Shown here: piece after piece, positions 22,384 through 32,894 of the stretch
How positions within the stretch are numbered: the stretch's first letter is position 1
How the letters are laid out: each line of letters begins with the position of its first letter
NCBI RefSeq assembly: GCF_963678975.1
Contig: NC_089274.1
Coordinates: 16,757,633 to 16,821,632, forward strand
Length of the DNA stretch: 64,000 nucleotides
DNA from: Dysidea avara
Taxonomy: Eukaryota > Porifera > Demospongiae > Dictyoceratida > Dysideidae
Direction of reading: 5' to 3'
Notes under the pieces: generated by a model
Databases searched by the model: none
What the model saw: only the letters and a program-made list of their open reading frames with translations
What the model was told of the DNA's origin: nothing
Position numbers and translations under genes: made by a program

Positions 22384-22737
22384 TCAGTCATTCAATGTCT
22401 CCTCTCGCATTTGGTATGCTAACCAAATTCCGCCGGCAATACCAGTCAGGCTACCAAGAGTCATGCTGCCGATTCTCAAGCCAAGATAGGCCCATTCAGC
22501 AGCAATATCGATTATGGCAGAAACATCAGTAGCAGACAACTGGTTTCCATGTACAATTGTCGAAACAAATACAGCTTTCATGCTGACCACAATCGCCAAG
22601 GCGCTTCCAACAATTAATCCGCCGAGTCCGCCCATCAAAACTCCATAGGCCCATCCACTAACTCCTCCTACTCCTCCCCAAAAGATAATATTCCCGACTT
22701 GCTGGACCGGAGTAACTCTAGATCTTCTATTCGACAT
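22384..22737 (-). CDS. Small glycine-rich multi-pass membrane protein
   Basis: A complete single-exon frame of 117 codons, ATG at 22737. I do not recognise the family. A short basic head (SNRRSR) is followed by three or so hydrophobic segments: roughly residues 16-50 (FWGGVGGVSGWAYGVLMGG..., rich in GxxxG steps that favour helix packing), 50-63, and 85-110. The end is charged (MREETLND). A broken copy lies at 15785-16060 and degraded 3' remains at 18240-18345. A possible distant member is at 37760-37925. A repeat family inside a transposon-rich tract could be a domesticated or transposon-carried gene, but conservation of VSTIVHGNQLSATD between copies suggests past selection on the protein. 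It is transcribed away from the protease gene at 22936, with about 200 bp between the starts. Confidence 0.65.
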   Translation of the reverse strand: MSNRRSRVTPVQQVGNIIFWGGVGGVSGWAYGVLMGGLGGLIVGSALAIVVSMKAVFVSTIVHGNQLSATDVSAIIDIAAEWAYLGLRIGSMTLGSLTGIAGGIWLAYQMREETLND

Positions 22738-22935
22738 ATCTCTGGTGTATAATGACCACGCCGGGCGAATTTTTTTTTTGTACGAGGTTGGCTGGCCACT
22801 TTAACTTCGTACACCAGTAGCTACATAAACTGGAGTTTCCGGAAGCCTACTTAAATACGTAATCTGTTTGGCGCGTTATTGTGGGTCGTTCGAGGGGTCG
22901 TTGCCTGGCGTTGTGGGGTGTCAAGGAATAGAAAG

Positions 22936-25900
22936 ATGGAAAGCAGCGAGGGCCATAGTGATACTGCTACAGGTGAGAAGTGTGATTTTATTTACAGTAC
23001 GTTTTAGTATTTGCCAGTATCGTGGTTAGAAGCAATTGAATTGGGCCAATAGACGATATGCGTGGTCTATAAATAGTCGTAGGAAATTGTTACGAGAATT
23101 CGTAATTCGCATATTTCATGAAATCTCAACGGTAACACATGCTGAAAGATCATTTCTTGTTAACCTCCTAGTGCGCGATTTAATGAATATGTCGAAACGC
23201 CAGTGTTGTGTTTGGGGTTGCAACAATAGTAAAGGAAAGTGCCCGAAAGATGTTGCTGGAAATCGGTTGTGTGATTGCCCACTGCCACGAATTGAAGGCT
23301 GCCAGAGGCGTGAGTATTTAACTTTGCACAACATTCACAGTATGCCCGAGCTTGTCAAACGAGCTGTAATTGAAAAGATCAACCATACCCGGCAAGGCTT
23401 GTAAAGAACTAAGTGGCAACCTTCAGAGGAAGTTGCAACGTGCATTATGCTGATTTTAAAGGGCCTAGTAGAGTTAACCAAGATGTCCTACCAATTTATT
23501 TTAAAAAGCCAACCAGCTATTCTGCAACTACTTCTGCACCAAAGAAGAGAAGACTGTTAGAGAGAAGGCCACTACCAAAGACACCTATTAGAAGTAAAGT
23601 TCTTGATCATTCTAATGCTGAGCAGCACTATGAAGAATTGCACAGTTTGCAACCTTGTCAGCACAGCCAACAGCCCAATGAGGAGACGTACAGTGACCAG
23701 CACACACACCAGAACACGGAGATGACTGATAGTGACCTGCACACACACCAGAACACGGAGATGACTGATAGTGACCAGCACACACACCAGAACACGGAGA
23801 TTACTGATAGTGACCAGCACACACACCAGAACACGGAGATGACTGATAGTGACCAGCACACACACCAGAACACAGAGATTACTGATAGTGACCAGCACAC
23901 ACACCAGAACACGGAGATTACTGATTGTGACCAGCACACACACCAGAACACGGAGATGACTGATAGTGACCAGCACACACACCAGAACACAGAGATTACT
24001 GATAGTGACCAGCACACACACCAGAACACACTGGAAACTGACAATGACCTTCAGACACCAAATTACATGCAGCCATTTGAATTTTCTGAAGAAGGAATAC
24101 CAGATCCACTGAGAGCTGACTGCAATGTGGAGCGTTTACTCCAGGAAAATCGAGAGTTACATTTAGAGAATGTAAAGCTTAAGGAACATATTCTATTTCT
24201 TAATACCCATTTACAAAGACTTAACGTGACTTTGCTTAATGACTCTCAAGTAAATATGTACACTGGAATATCACGCAAGGTATTTGATTGCATTGATCGT
24301 TGGTTACAGCCAGTAGCAAGTAAGCAAAGAGCCAGTGAAACACTTTCACCAACTCAAAAGCTTTTACTTGTGTTGATGCGACTCCGGCACAATCATACTC
24401 AAAGTGACTTGGCATGCCGCTTCAATGTTGAGCAAAGTTCTATTTCATATATTCTGAACCATTGGATACCTCTTCTGAATGCTCAATTTAAAAGGCTTAT
24501 ACGATGGCCACAGACATGTGTTGGTCCATCTGTAGCACCTTATGATTTATTGCCAAATTCTGTAGCTATAATTGATGGTACTGAAATTTTTATTCAGCGA
24601 CCAAGCAACCTGGCAACACAGAAATCTTCTTATAGTGATTATAAAAGCCATACAACTGTGAAGTACTTGGTTGCTATTGATACCTTTACAGGTGTATTTG
24701 TTTTTGTTTCTGCTGGATTTTCAGGAAACAGTAGTGACAGGTTCACTATTGAGCACAGTGGATTATTAGAAGAACTAAAACCAGGACAAAGAATTTTGGC
24801 TGATAAAGGATATAATGCACGAGACTTGTTTGCCCAGAAAAGATGCTTTTTGACTATACCCAGTTTTTTGAATGGGGGCACACTTGCAGCTCAAGAGGCT
24901 AGACAATCTCGGAGTATTGCCAGTGTGCGAATACGAGTTGAAAATGCAATAAGGAGGATTAAGGAATACAAAATTTTTACAGAGACATTGTGTAACCGTA
25001 CCAGCAAAAGAATAGTTGATGACATGATAGTTGTAGTATGTGCATTGTGTAATTTAAAAGAAAAACTTATTAAGTAGTTACATGTAATTCATTTGTATGG
25101 TTATATTTCAAATTGAAATATCACGTTATAATTATACACAAATTAACTACATACTATATAATCTAGCTAAAATCTCAACACCTAACGTAGTCATATAAAA
25201 GTGAGAAAGTTTTCTACTCATTTCACTCCACAGTTCATCATCTGGTAAAATCCTTTCTCTGTGAAAGTCTACCTTGGTCCATACGATAAAGTCACAAAAT
25301 TTAGCACCAGATAGTGCAAGCTGGCCTATAACTTGATAGTAGTAATCATGTGTTCGTTTTAATCTTGCTTGACTACCATCAACACTTAAGCAAAATGCAG
25401 AATCCTGACATGCCATTTCAATGGAGCTGTCACGGTGCTTATATGGACATTTTACTTCTACAATACCAAATTCTTCATTCCCAAGCCAAATGACACCATC
25501 AGGAGATGTGGCCAGAAAAGGATAGTCTACACTTAAAAACACTCCACATTCATCAACCTGCACACTGGTTGCAACCATGTATTGCTGAACAGCACTGCTT
25601 TCGTGATCACATCCCCATTGCAATGCTGCTGAATGGGGAGTTCCATAATCACCTAAAACAGTTTTAAGTAAAGATAAAGGATAGGAGTGTCGAAACTGTC
25701 TGTTGCACACCCTACCAAAATTACTTGATGTGACTCGCCATTGCCTTGCATCTAACCATAGAGGATTGTTTCTCTGACCAACACTCATGTTCTGTATAAG
25801 TTGCACATCTTCTGCTGTAGGCCTTAAAGCTTCAACTAAATCACTTACATTGACATCACGATTTGCACATATTTCACATAATTTGTCAAGAGGATCTATT

Positions 25901-28900
25901 AACACTGGATTAGAGCTTGGTGATGGAAACGCTTGTTGGTTTTTCTCTGATTCCTGGTTAAAATAATGGCAAATCCCAGCATCACAGCCAGCATCTTCCA
26001 GTCCTTGAATAAGTTTATCCAATGATACCAAGGTCCCAGTGTATGGAAAATATCCAGTTGATGATGACTTGCCAAAATCTAGATCTACAGAAAAAGATGG
26101 CTTTCCACCTTGAGAAGGTCTGGACCATGCACATCTCACACTTGTGCAAGCTTGTGGAGTGATCTCGGATAGCATTATAAGCAATGCAGCAATGTGCACA
26201 CAGCTTTGTGTGCTGCCAGCAGGACATTTACAGTTACCAGCAACAGGTGTTCCAGTGGCATTTAACATATTTAACTTAACAAACAAGCAGTAGGAAGAAG
26301 GAACCTGTCGCATTGTGGGCCTACATTTTGCCTTAACATATGTAAAATCATTGCATATGGCCTTTTCTAAGCTAAACAAATCTCCACATTGGCACAGACG
26401 AACACCTGTTCGAAAATTCTTGGTATATCCATCTCTATCTTTGAGATAAGCAGTAACACTACTTTCTGCAACCAGTGGGAAGTCATCTCCTGTCCAGTTA
26501 ACGTCATTTGAAAGCTCAGAGAACTCAGGAGGGGAAGGATAATCAATACGTTGAAATGGTACAGCCTGGATTTGCCCTTCTAAATCATCCGTTGCAACAA
26601 TATCAGCGACTTTCTTAACTAACTGCTCTTTGTTTCCAGACAGAGGAACACATCTCTCTCGTAGAAAAGCCTTAAGTTGGTCTACAGTCCATGAACGATA
26701 CAGTTCAACACCTTCCACCATTGCCATGGCATTATTATTGCATCATAGAAGTCACGTGAGAATTAGGAAGCTTACGGTACGCACATCGTCTATTAAGTGT
26801 GCATTTGTTGGGGTGACTTGATGGAGCCTTTGTATAAAGGTAGTCTCGCGTGCCAGACGGTTTGTGTGGGGGCGGCAAATAAACCGTCTGGTCACTGTTG
26901 CACACATTCCGGGACCACTGCCGGAATGTTGGCAGAGCCAATCAGATCGCTTCGCGCACTCTGACGAAACAACCACTAATAATTCAAATTCTTAGTGTAA
27001 TAAAGAACTGAATCTCGGCTACAGATCACTTTTTCGAAAGTTTAACAACGCCATGGGCTTAGGATCTTTTTTTCCCTAGTACAGGGCTCTTAAAAGTGTT
27101 CGTATAAGAACGATCGTGGTTCGCTACAGATTTATGAAACGACAGAATTGTCGAGGAAGACGTTCAGCAATGTTTCGAATACGTCACCAGGACATTACCA
27201 GTACAATTATTGTCTTAGTCTGCTCAAAGAGGTGATTGGAACGATTATTGCATCATTCTTGGCGCAAAACAATGCCGTGATGTAATCTAATTGCATTCCA
27301 GTGAGTTCACGGAAAGTGTGCAACAGTGACCAGACGGTTTATTTGCCGCCCCCACACAAACCGTCTGGCACGCGAGACTAGTATAAAGGCTCAATCGTGT
27401 ACCTGTTAGTCCGTCTTGCTTGAATTGTTTACTGATAGAGCACACATGCACTGATTTAATTGTATATTACGACTCAAAATATGCCACAATGTATTAACAA
27501 TTCTAATTAATAAAATCATACCATTTTTTTATGGTGGGTTACGGTATTATGTATAGATGTAGGCTTGTCCCAATAATGTCTTGCATTCACCGATATAATT
27601 GAACAATTGGATTTACTGCATTTCTAGGGGAGTCAGCTGTGATTGACCTCACTGATATGGATTGTACAGAGTATGAGCTGACTGTAGAACATGGTGATGA
27701 ATATTACAACTGTCTTGCTGGAAACCAGTGGCTCTCAGATAAGGTACAATTAATGTTAGCACTTCACAGCTAAGTCATTATGTACATTGCATGTATGTGA
27801 ATCAGTGCTGGTTAAAACACTTGCAACTGGGTTCAAGGATTTTGCTTGTCGAATATTTACCCTGGTTATTATTACACTTAACAAACCGCGACACTTCTTC
27901 ATTACATTAAATCCCACTGTTTTATATACAGTACCGCCCAGTGGTAATGTTACGATACCTCACAAGTGCTCAAATCCAGGCCCTGACTTGACATGACACA
28001 AAACTGGAAATCATCACATGCGAAGGCATGCGGTTACTGGAGCAACCACCCGAGGGAGCTCGAGTGTTGTGGCTACATGTGGTGAGTTACTAACACACAC
28101 ATGCCAAAGAAATTCACAGCTCGACAATGGGCTACACGAGTTTCAACTGCTCGCAAGTGTAACATTACCTCTAGACAGTACTATAGTACAACATGCATTC
28201 AATATATTTTCCAACGATTGAGTTGATTAGCAATTGATTGCTTACACTAGTGAAAATTAATTTGTGAGCTGTTTCAAGTACATAAGTCTTGAAAGTTTTT
28301 CACACAAGCATTTTCAGATTTGTAGATATTCAGGGATTGCGTATTGTAAACATGAAACTATACTTCATGATGTCTTACATAGTGTTGATTCTGCAGGTGT
28401 AATATTTTTTATGTATCTGTTTTTGTAGGTAATATCAGACTACCTAAGGCTTTTAGAAGATCATGTTCAGAAGGTTTGGTAATTAGTAACAATGTTAGCA
28501 TAATTGTGAAAAGCTGCTTTTCATCAGAGTCGTGCCCAACGTTTAACTATTCTTAACTGTTTCTTTACAAAGAAGCTACTAGAGACAGGCTACTCTGGTG
28601 TGCAGAACTGGTACTCAAAGGTACGTATACTGATATAATTTTATATTTACTAGCTTTACTATGTTTTTTTGTGTTTTTTTTTGCTAAATTTAAGGTAAAC
28701 TTTTTGGAGAGTGATTATTTGCTTGCTATTTTTTCAAATGACAGCCACTGGACAATGATGGTTAGTAATCATAGTATGGCACCTTTGCTAAAGTATTTGA
28801 TTATTAATTAGAGAATAGAACTAGCCAATAAGAAGATGATATACTATGATTCGTTGAACACTGAACAAACTTGTTGTTTTGAATCTTTAAAGTATGTGAA

Positions 28901-30166
28901 ATACTTTAATTAGTGATTGAGCTATGCTTTGTAAAATTAGGATGTTTTTTCATGAACGGCAGCTTGTTTCAAAGGACCTTTGGCAATGCAAAACTATGAG
29001 TATAAGATTAAATGTGTGCGTAATATTGGTGGAAAATGTACAATACATTTTAATGTTATTAGAGTATACCACAGCAGAACAATCAGTATGACTGTGGAGT
29101 ATTTCTGTTAGAAGTAAGGGATTTACTGTTAAGATATTGACACAGTAATGTTGTTTCATATCATATTATACAGTATGCCCGATGCCTCTTACTGGACTAC
29201 CCAATGACTTTTACACAGGTACATGAACAATGTAATAATAGCTAGGTACATATGTTGTACGATGTACACATATTGAATATTTTGCCATGTTTGGTAGCCA
29301 TGGTTATTGTGATTTTCAGCTAGGAAAACTAACCAGATACTATGCAAAGGTGGCTGTTTTTCAGAGAGACTACCATGGGCTTGTGTGGCACTAAGGCCAG
29401 GGCATTTATATGGACTCTCCAATAACTGACCTGATTCCTTAAATGCTTTTATACACTAAGTTACTCTCATAAAAGTGCTGTTTTAATCAGATAGCTGACT
29501 TAAATATATTCCTGGATTCAGTATTGAATGTGCATGTATTACAAACAATTCAACCAGCATATTTAAATACAAGCAGTGGCTCTTATTCGAGGGCAGCGTC
29601 AAGGCTATGTATGAACTATGCCATAGCTAAAATATGGTGTTTGTATAGTGGTATGAAATCATACAGATAATTTAAGCACTCTCATATTCCCTTATTCCTT
29701 TTTACAGATCTTTCACCATAGCTATTGCTACAAGCTTTGTAATTTTATGAATATTAGTATATGCTAATTAAAGTGCAACCATAGATAGCATATCCATGTC
29801 ATAATAATTTGTTTTGTTTGGACATTCAGGAAATAAAGTTGTTACGATTTGTCTCAGTCCTATCAACATTAATATTCAGGATCATGCACAAAAGTATCCA
29901 ATTTATCATGTTTCAGGTGCATATCTTTATGGAAGGGCTGTACTATGCATATGCATACTTTGCGGTCATCTGCAGTAGTATTTTAATTTAGTGGTGCTTT
30001 AATTCTATGTCCTATCTTACTTATGTGGTGTTTATATCACTGACAGTAATATTATTTATCTTCACTATAGGTGGAAATGCCTAGAATTCGTCAGAGAATA
30101 GCAAATGAGTTGGCTAACACAAAGTTATTGTTAACTCGTGACACGCTACTAAGTGACTCTGTGTGA
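22936..30166 (+). CDS. Ulp1/SENP-type cysteine protease, 10 exons
   Basis: Exons 22936-22972, 27628-27743, 28429-28473, 28528-28620, 28695-28760, 28812-28891, 28941-29019, 29063-29113, 29174-29218 and 30071-30166 join to one 235-codon frame. Each has GT/AG borders, and phases close exactly. The product is essentially a bare C48 (SUMO/NEDD8 deconjugating) catalytic domain. It has DSHW with the catalytic His near residue 123, YYDSLN with the Asp near 138, and QQNNQYDCG with the oxyanion Gln and the nucleophile Cys. The C-terminal helix MPRIRQRIANEL is typical of Ulp1 proteases. NQWLSD is the usual substrate-entry block. I cannot tell the SENP subtype. Intron 1 (4.6 kb) carries a two-gene transposon and a MITE. 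The end of exon 7 has two possible donors 6 nt apart. A MULE transposase frame begins 22 nt after the stop codon. Confidence 0.85.
23189..25077 (+). CDS. THAP / DDE_Tnp_4 transposase (N-terminal head interrupted)
   Basis: The catalytic frame 23413-25077 is open for 555 codons. A coiled coil (about residues 238-270, LLQENRELHLENVKL) precedes a helix-turn-helix (TQKLLLVLMRLRHNHTQSDL). The DDE_Tnp_4 nuclease fold follows, with all three acids visible: IIDGTEIFI, LADKGYN and VRVENAIRRIK-type (here RIRVENAIRR). Residues about 93-215 hold nine copies of a 13-residue repeat, D-S-D-Q-H-T-H-Q-N-T-E-(M/I)-T, coded by a 39-bp tandem repeat. Upstream, 23189-23404 codes the start of a THAP zinc domain (CCVWGCNNSK). 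It ends in TAA, and the matching CNVH half of the zinc site is in the other frame. Either two mutations broke it, or an unusually short GT-AG intron of 26 nt (GTAAAG...CTTCAG) joins the frames. The first in-frame ATG of the long frame would lie inside the repeat, which argues for the joined version. Confidence 0.85.
25147..26727 (-). CDS. SAP-SWIM-YqaJ nuclease of the transposon
   Basis: An intact 526-residue frame, ATG at 26727, with an alternative ATG two codons on. Residues 12-46 (WTVDQLKAFLRERCVPLSG) form a SAP DNA-binding helix pair. Residues about 168-188 (CKCPAGSTQSCVHIAAL) fit a SWIM zinc finger, CxC...CxH. The C-terminal half, from about residue 320, is a YqaJ/lambda-exonuclease-type PD-(D/E)XK domain: LDARQWRVTSSNFG, WGCDHESSAVQQY, FLATSPDGVIW (the D), IVEVKCPYKH (the ExK) and YYYQVIGQLAL (the Q/Y helix). 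The catalytic residues are all present. Such proteins are predicted 5'-3' exonucleases or recombinases. In this element it may process ends or help replication, but that role is inferred. It is convergent with the transposase and shares the element's borders. Confidence 0.88.
   Translation of the reverse strand: MAMVEGVELYRSWTVDQLKAFLRERCVPLSGNKEQLVKKVADIVATDDLEGQIQAVPFQRIDYPSPPEFSELSNDVNWTGDDFPLVAESSVTAYLKDRDGYTKNFRTGVRLCQCGDLFSLEKAICNDFTYVKAKCRPTMRQVPSSYCLFVKLNMLNATGTPVAGNCKCPAGSTQSCVHIAALLIMLSEITPQACTSVRCAWSRPSQGGKPSFSVDLDFGKSSSTGYFPYTGTLVSLDKLIQGLEDAGCDAGICHYFNQESEKNQQAFPSPSSNPVLIDPLDKLCEICANRDVNVSDLVEALRPTAEDVQLIQNMSVGQRNNPLWLDARQWRVTSSNFGRVCNRQFRHSYPLSLLKTVLGDYGTPHSAALQWGCDHESSAVQQYMVATSVQVDECGVFLSVDYPFLATSPDGVIWLGNEEFGIVEVKCPYKHRDSSIEMACQDSAFCLSVDGSQARLKRTHDYYYQVIGQLALSGAKFCDFIVWTKVDFHRERILPDDELWSEMSRKLSHFYMTTLGVEILARLYSM
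26841..27380. mobile_element. Mutator-like MITE, 9-bp target duplication
   Basis: Terminal inverted repeats of about 60 bp start TAGTCTCGCGTGCCAGACGG. Direct repeats GTATAAAGG flank both ends (26832-26840 and 27381-27389). A duplication of 9 bp is the rule for Mutator-like elements. The 540-bp interior has no transposase. A second element with almost the same ends (TAGTCTCGTGCCCAGACCG) and another 9-bp duplication is at 55090-55165. Confidence 0.85.
27744..28428 (+). other. Intron 2 of the protease gene
   Basis: Between exon 2 and exon 3 of the protease gene. It contains a plus-strand frame at 28018-28221 without recognisable similarity. I see no transposon ends. A moderately GC-rich patch (28010-28170) may be an old insertion. 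Confidence 0.4.
29219..30070 (+). other. Intron 9 of the protease gene
   Basis: This 852-nt intron is far longer than introns 3-8 (38-221 nt). It holds no recognisable coding sequence or clear repeat ends. Confidence 0.4.
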
Positions 30167-30187
30167 CTAGGAGAGAATGATCATTGT

Positions 30188-32599
30188 TTGCCACTAAAAG
30201 AGAAGGATCCTTTTTGCAGTAGTGGTAAAATGTTTATGAAACCAAAGGTGCAACCAGTCAATATCTTAGCACTCAATGACGGCAATAAATCCTTTGTTAC
30301 AGAACCTGAGGTGCAACCAGTTGAGCTTTTACAACTTGATGAAAGTAGGAAATCAATTGATACAGAACCCAAGATGGAACTAGTTGACGAAACTGCATTT
30401 GAGGATAGTTTTAATTGTATTATAACATGGGATGACTTAAATAATGAGTTAAAGGCAATTCTTCCACCAAAATCTACAAGTACAAATATGTCATACACTT
30501 ATGTCATCGAGAAGTACAAAGATTTGACACAGGAAGCATTTTCTGGTGAACCTAAGGAGTGTTTCAATGTAGAATTTAGAGTTAACTTGCATTCCAAAGA
30601 AGAATTTAATGATTGGATTACAGCTTTTTTTCAGTCAAGCCAATGCACATATCGCAAGACCCGCACATATAGTCCATCTTTAAAAAGATTGTTGTATAAG
30701 CTGGACATGCATTTCCACCATTATCGAAAACAGCTTACAGCAAAGCAGCTAAGCGCTAAAAGCAAGAAGCCTAAAAAGCCAACTATGGTTAGTACCTTAC
30801 GGAACAAAAAAACAAATTGTCCTTCAAGACTCTCTGTTACATTGTTTGCAACAAACAACAAGGCTACTTCCTTACAGCGTAGCCATCCTTTGTATGTCAA
30901 ACTTCTGTTTCAGCATAACCATCCGATCAAATGCTTTCATACCTTGAGCTTTAAATCAGTATCCCAAGAAACAAAGGATGCATACTTCACACTGTTTGCT
31001 CTGGGCCATTCAGCTGCTACTGCAAGACACTATCATGAATCACAACTGCTGGGAGATCCAGATTCAACACAGGCCACACTAGCAGATAGATCAGTCAATC
31101 CTAATCCTCAAGATGTAAGCAGATTGTTTGATACATGGAGAAAATCAGAACTGAGACTACAGAATGGAAAATCAATGCTTGAAAAACTCGAAGAAGAAAT
31201 AAGATTATATAATGAAAAATATAATTCAATAGGTGGGAAAGCAACTTTACAGTTTTTTGACAGCATGAAGCCCAATGATAAAGGAGAATCCGCTGATGAT
31301 GGAGAAATTAGTGATTGCAGTGATTCTGGCAAGCCTCCAAAAAGACGTAAATGTGCTATTCAGCCAATGATTGTTACCATTTGTACTCCAATGATGACAA
31401 GAGCTCATCAGAACCTCCCACAAACGGCAGAAGTCATGTACTGTGATTCAACTTCCTGCCTTGATCGCTTCAATACATCTGTCTTTCTTTTTTCAACTAA
31501 TCATGCAGGAGGATCCATTCCTTTAGGAATTGCATTGACATCAGATGAAAAGGAATCTACATTATGTTCAGCTTTATCAGATTTAAAAAAGGTATGGCCG
31601 CAAGATGCATTTTACAACAGCGGTACAAGTGTTGGTCCTAAAGTCATACTTACAGATGACAGTGCAGCAGAACAAGCTGCTTTGCAGTCAGTATGGCCTT
31701 CTTCAACATTGTTACTTTGCTCATTCCACTTCTTGCAGAGACGATGGACATGGTTATATGATGGTAAAAACAAAATTGTTCAGGGAGATCGTGTGATATT
31801 AATTAATTGCTAAAAAAGCTTTTGTATAGCAAATCTGAGCTATTACTAAATGAGAGCTACAGTGATTTGTTAAAGCACACTACAGCATCCAAGTACCCCC
31901 ACTTTTGCAATTATGTGAAAGCTCTTTGGACCAAGAGACACCAGTGGGCTCTTTGCTTTCGTGTTTCTTTGCCAGTTCGTGGTAATCACACCAACAATTA
32001 TTCAGAAGCTGGCATGAAAATTCTCAAAGAATTGATATTTAGTTGTGTCAAAGCCTACAATCTCATTCAAATGTTTCACTTTGTGACAGATGCTTTACTA
32101 TCAGAGGAAGCTGCTCAGCATAGCTCATTGCAGGTTTGATCACTACGTATCTATGAAGTTCAAAGGTATCAATGCAAGCAAAATTAAGCTGGAAAACATA
32201 TACACTACGGACAACAATGATCAGTTTAAGGTTGTAAGCTCAAGGGATACTGGCGATGTGTATACAGTGGATATGTCTGTGGGGTTCTGCGCATGTGTTC
32301 TAGGAAGTGATGGGTCTCCATGTAGTCACCAGGCAGCAGTTGCTGTCAACTTTCATAAGTCAAGTATAAATTTTATTCCTTCCATGCACCCTGAATCTAG
32401 GAAGCTGATGGCACATATAGCATTAGGAGAAAAGGCAGAGGCTGACTTGTCAATGTATGCAGCTGTGTCGCAGGCATCTGATGAAAAAACTTTTTGTGAT
32501 AGTAAAAGGCAATTCCCTGAGATCGAGGAAGAAGAGAGTGCTGTGAACTATACCACTATAATAGCAATAATGATCTTTGCCACTATACCGTCACCCTAA
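30188..32599 (+). pseudogene. MULE-type transposase, two frameshifts
   Basis: Three overlapping frames (30188-31813, 31807-32139, 32090-32599) together give one MULE transposase of about 800 residues. The first acidic residue is in VMYCDSTSC, the second in VILTDDSAAEQ, followed by the CSFH zinc pair (LLCSFHFLQR), and the third in HTNNYSEAGMK, the TNN..E signature of MULE transposases. A SWIM zinc finger (CACVLGSDGSPCSH) closes the protein, as in MuDR relatives. The head has two or three degenerate 24-residue repeats (PxVQPVxxLxLN). Frame shifts lie near 31805 and 32135, so the gene is dead unless tiny introns exist. The first in-frame ATG is near 30230. It starts 22 nt after the stop codon of the protease gene, leaving no room for a 5' terminal repeat in between. 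No inverted ends were found around it. Confidence 0.8.
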
Positions 32600-32676
32600 C
32601 TAAATGCTGCACCTAGCATGTAATATACTTACCCCTGAAATATGTAATTTACTTGTCAGATTGTCATGCATAGTGG

Positions 32677-32857
32677 CAAGAGTTCATAATACCAATGAGT
32701 ATACCATGCATGTAATCCCCTTAGTGTAGTAAGGTCTGGTGTCCCCTGTCCACATCAATGCAGCATATGCGTGTATACTTGTATACCCTGGATACATGGA
32801 AGTATTCAAGGGCACTTGGTCCTGTATCATGCCACTACTGCATATTATGAACTCTTG
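32677..32857. mobile_element. 181-bp MITE, CAAGAGTT family, 7-bp target duplication
   Basis: Ends CAAGAGTTCATAATA / TATTATGAACTCTTG, flanked by ATAGTGG on both sides (32670-32676 and 32858-32864). Only about 18 bp at each end are shared with the other two copies. The interior is unrelated. Confidence 0.82.
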
Positions 32858-32894
32858 ATAGTGGCCAAAGTAGGGCCAGCTAGCTAACTAGTAG

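Larger units (their letters stand above)
23052..26790. mobile_element. Complete two-gene DNA transposon (ISL2EU-like)
   Basis: The element is bounded by the inverted repeats GACGATATGCGT (23052-23063) and ACGCACATCGTC (26779-26790), one mismatch, with TA on both outer sides (23050-23051 and 26791-26792). It carries two convergent genes whose stop codons are 69 bp apart: a THAP/DDE transposase on the plus strand and a SAP-SWIM-YqaJ protein on the minus strand. To my knowledge this pairing and the TA duplication are features of the ISL2EU (IS4EU) superfamily. It sits in the first intron of the protease gene in a neutral position. The nuclease frame is intact and the transposase catalytic part is intact. 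The THAP head is broken, so the copy may be a recent but no longer fully active insertion. Confidence 0.85.

Noticed and set aside
23572-24044. Two minus-strand frames of about 130-150 codons opposite the transposase
   Set aside because: They are mirror images of the 39-bp repeat inside the transposase gene and have only repeat composition.
25147-26727. Bacterial or phage contamination suggested by the YqaJ domain
   Set aside because: It has a SAP and a SWIM domain, lies inside a TA-flanked element together with a eukaryotic THAP transposase, and the flanking protease exons splice across it.
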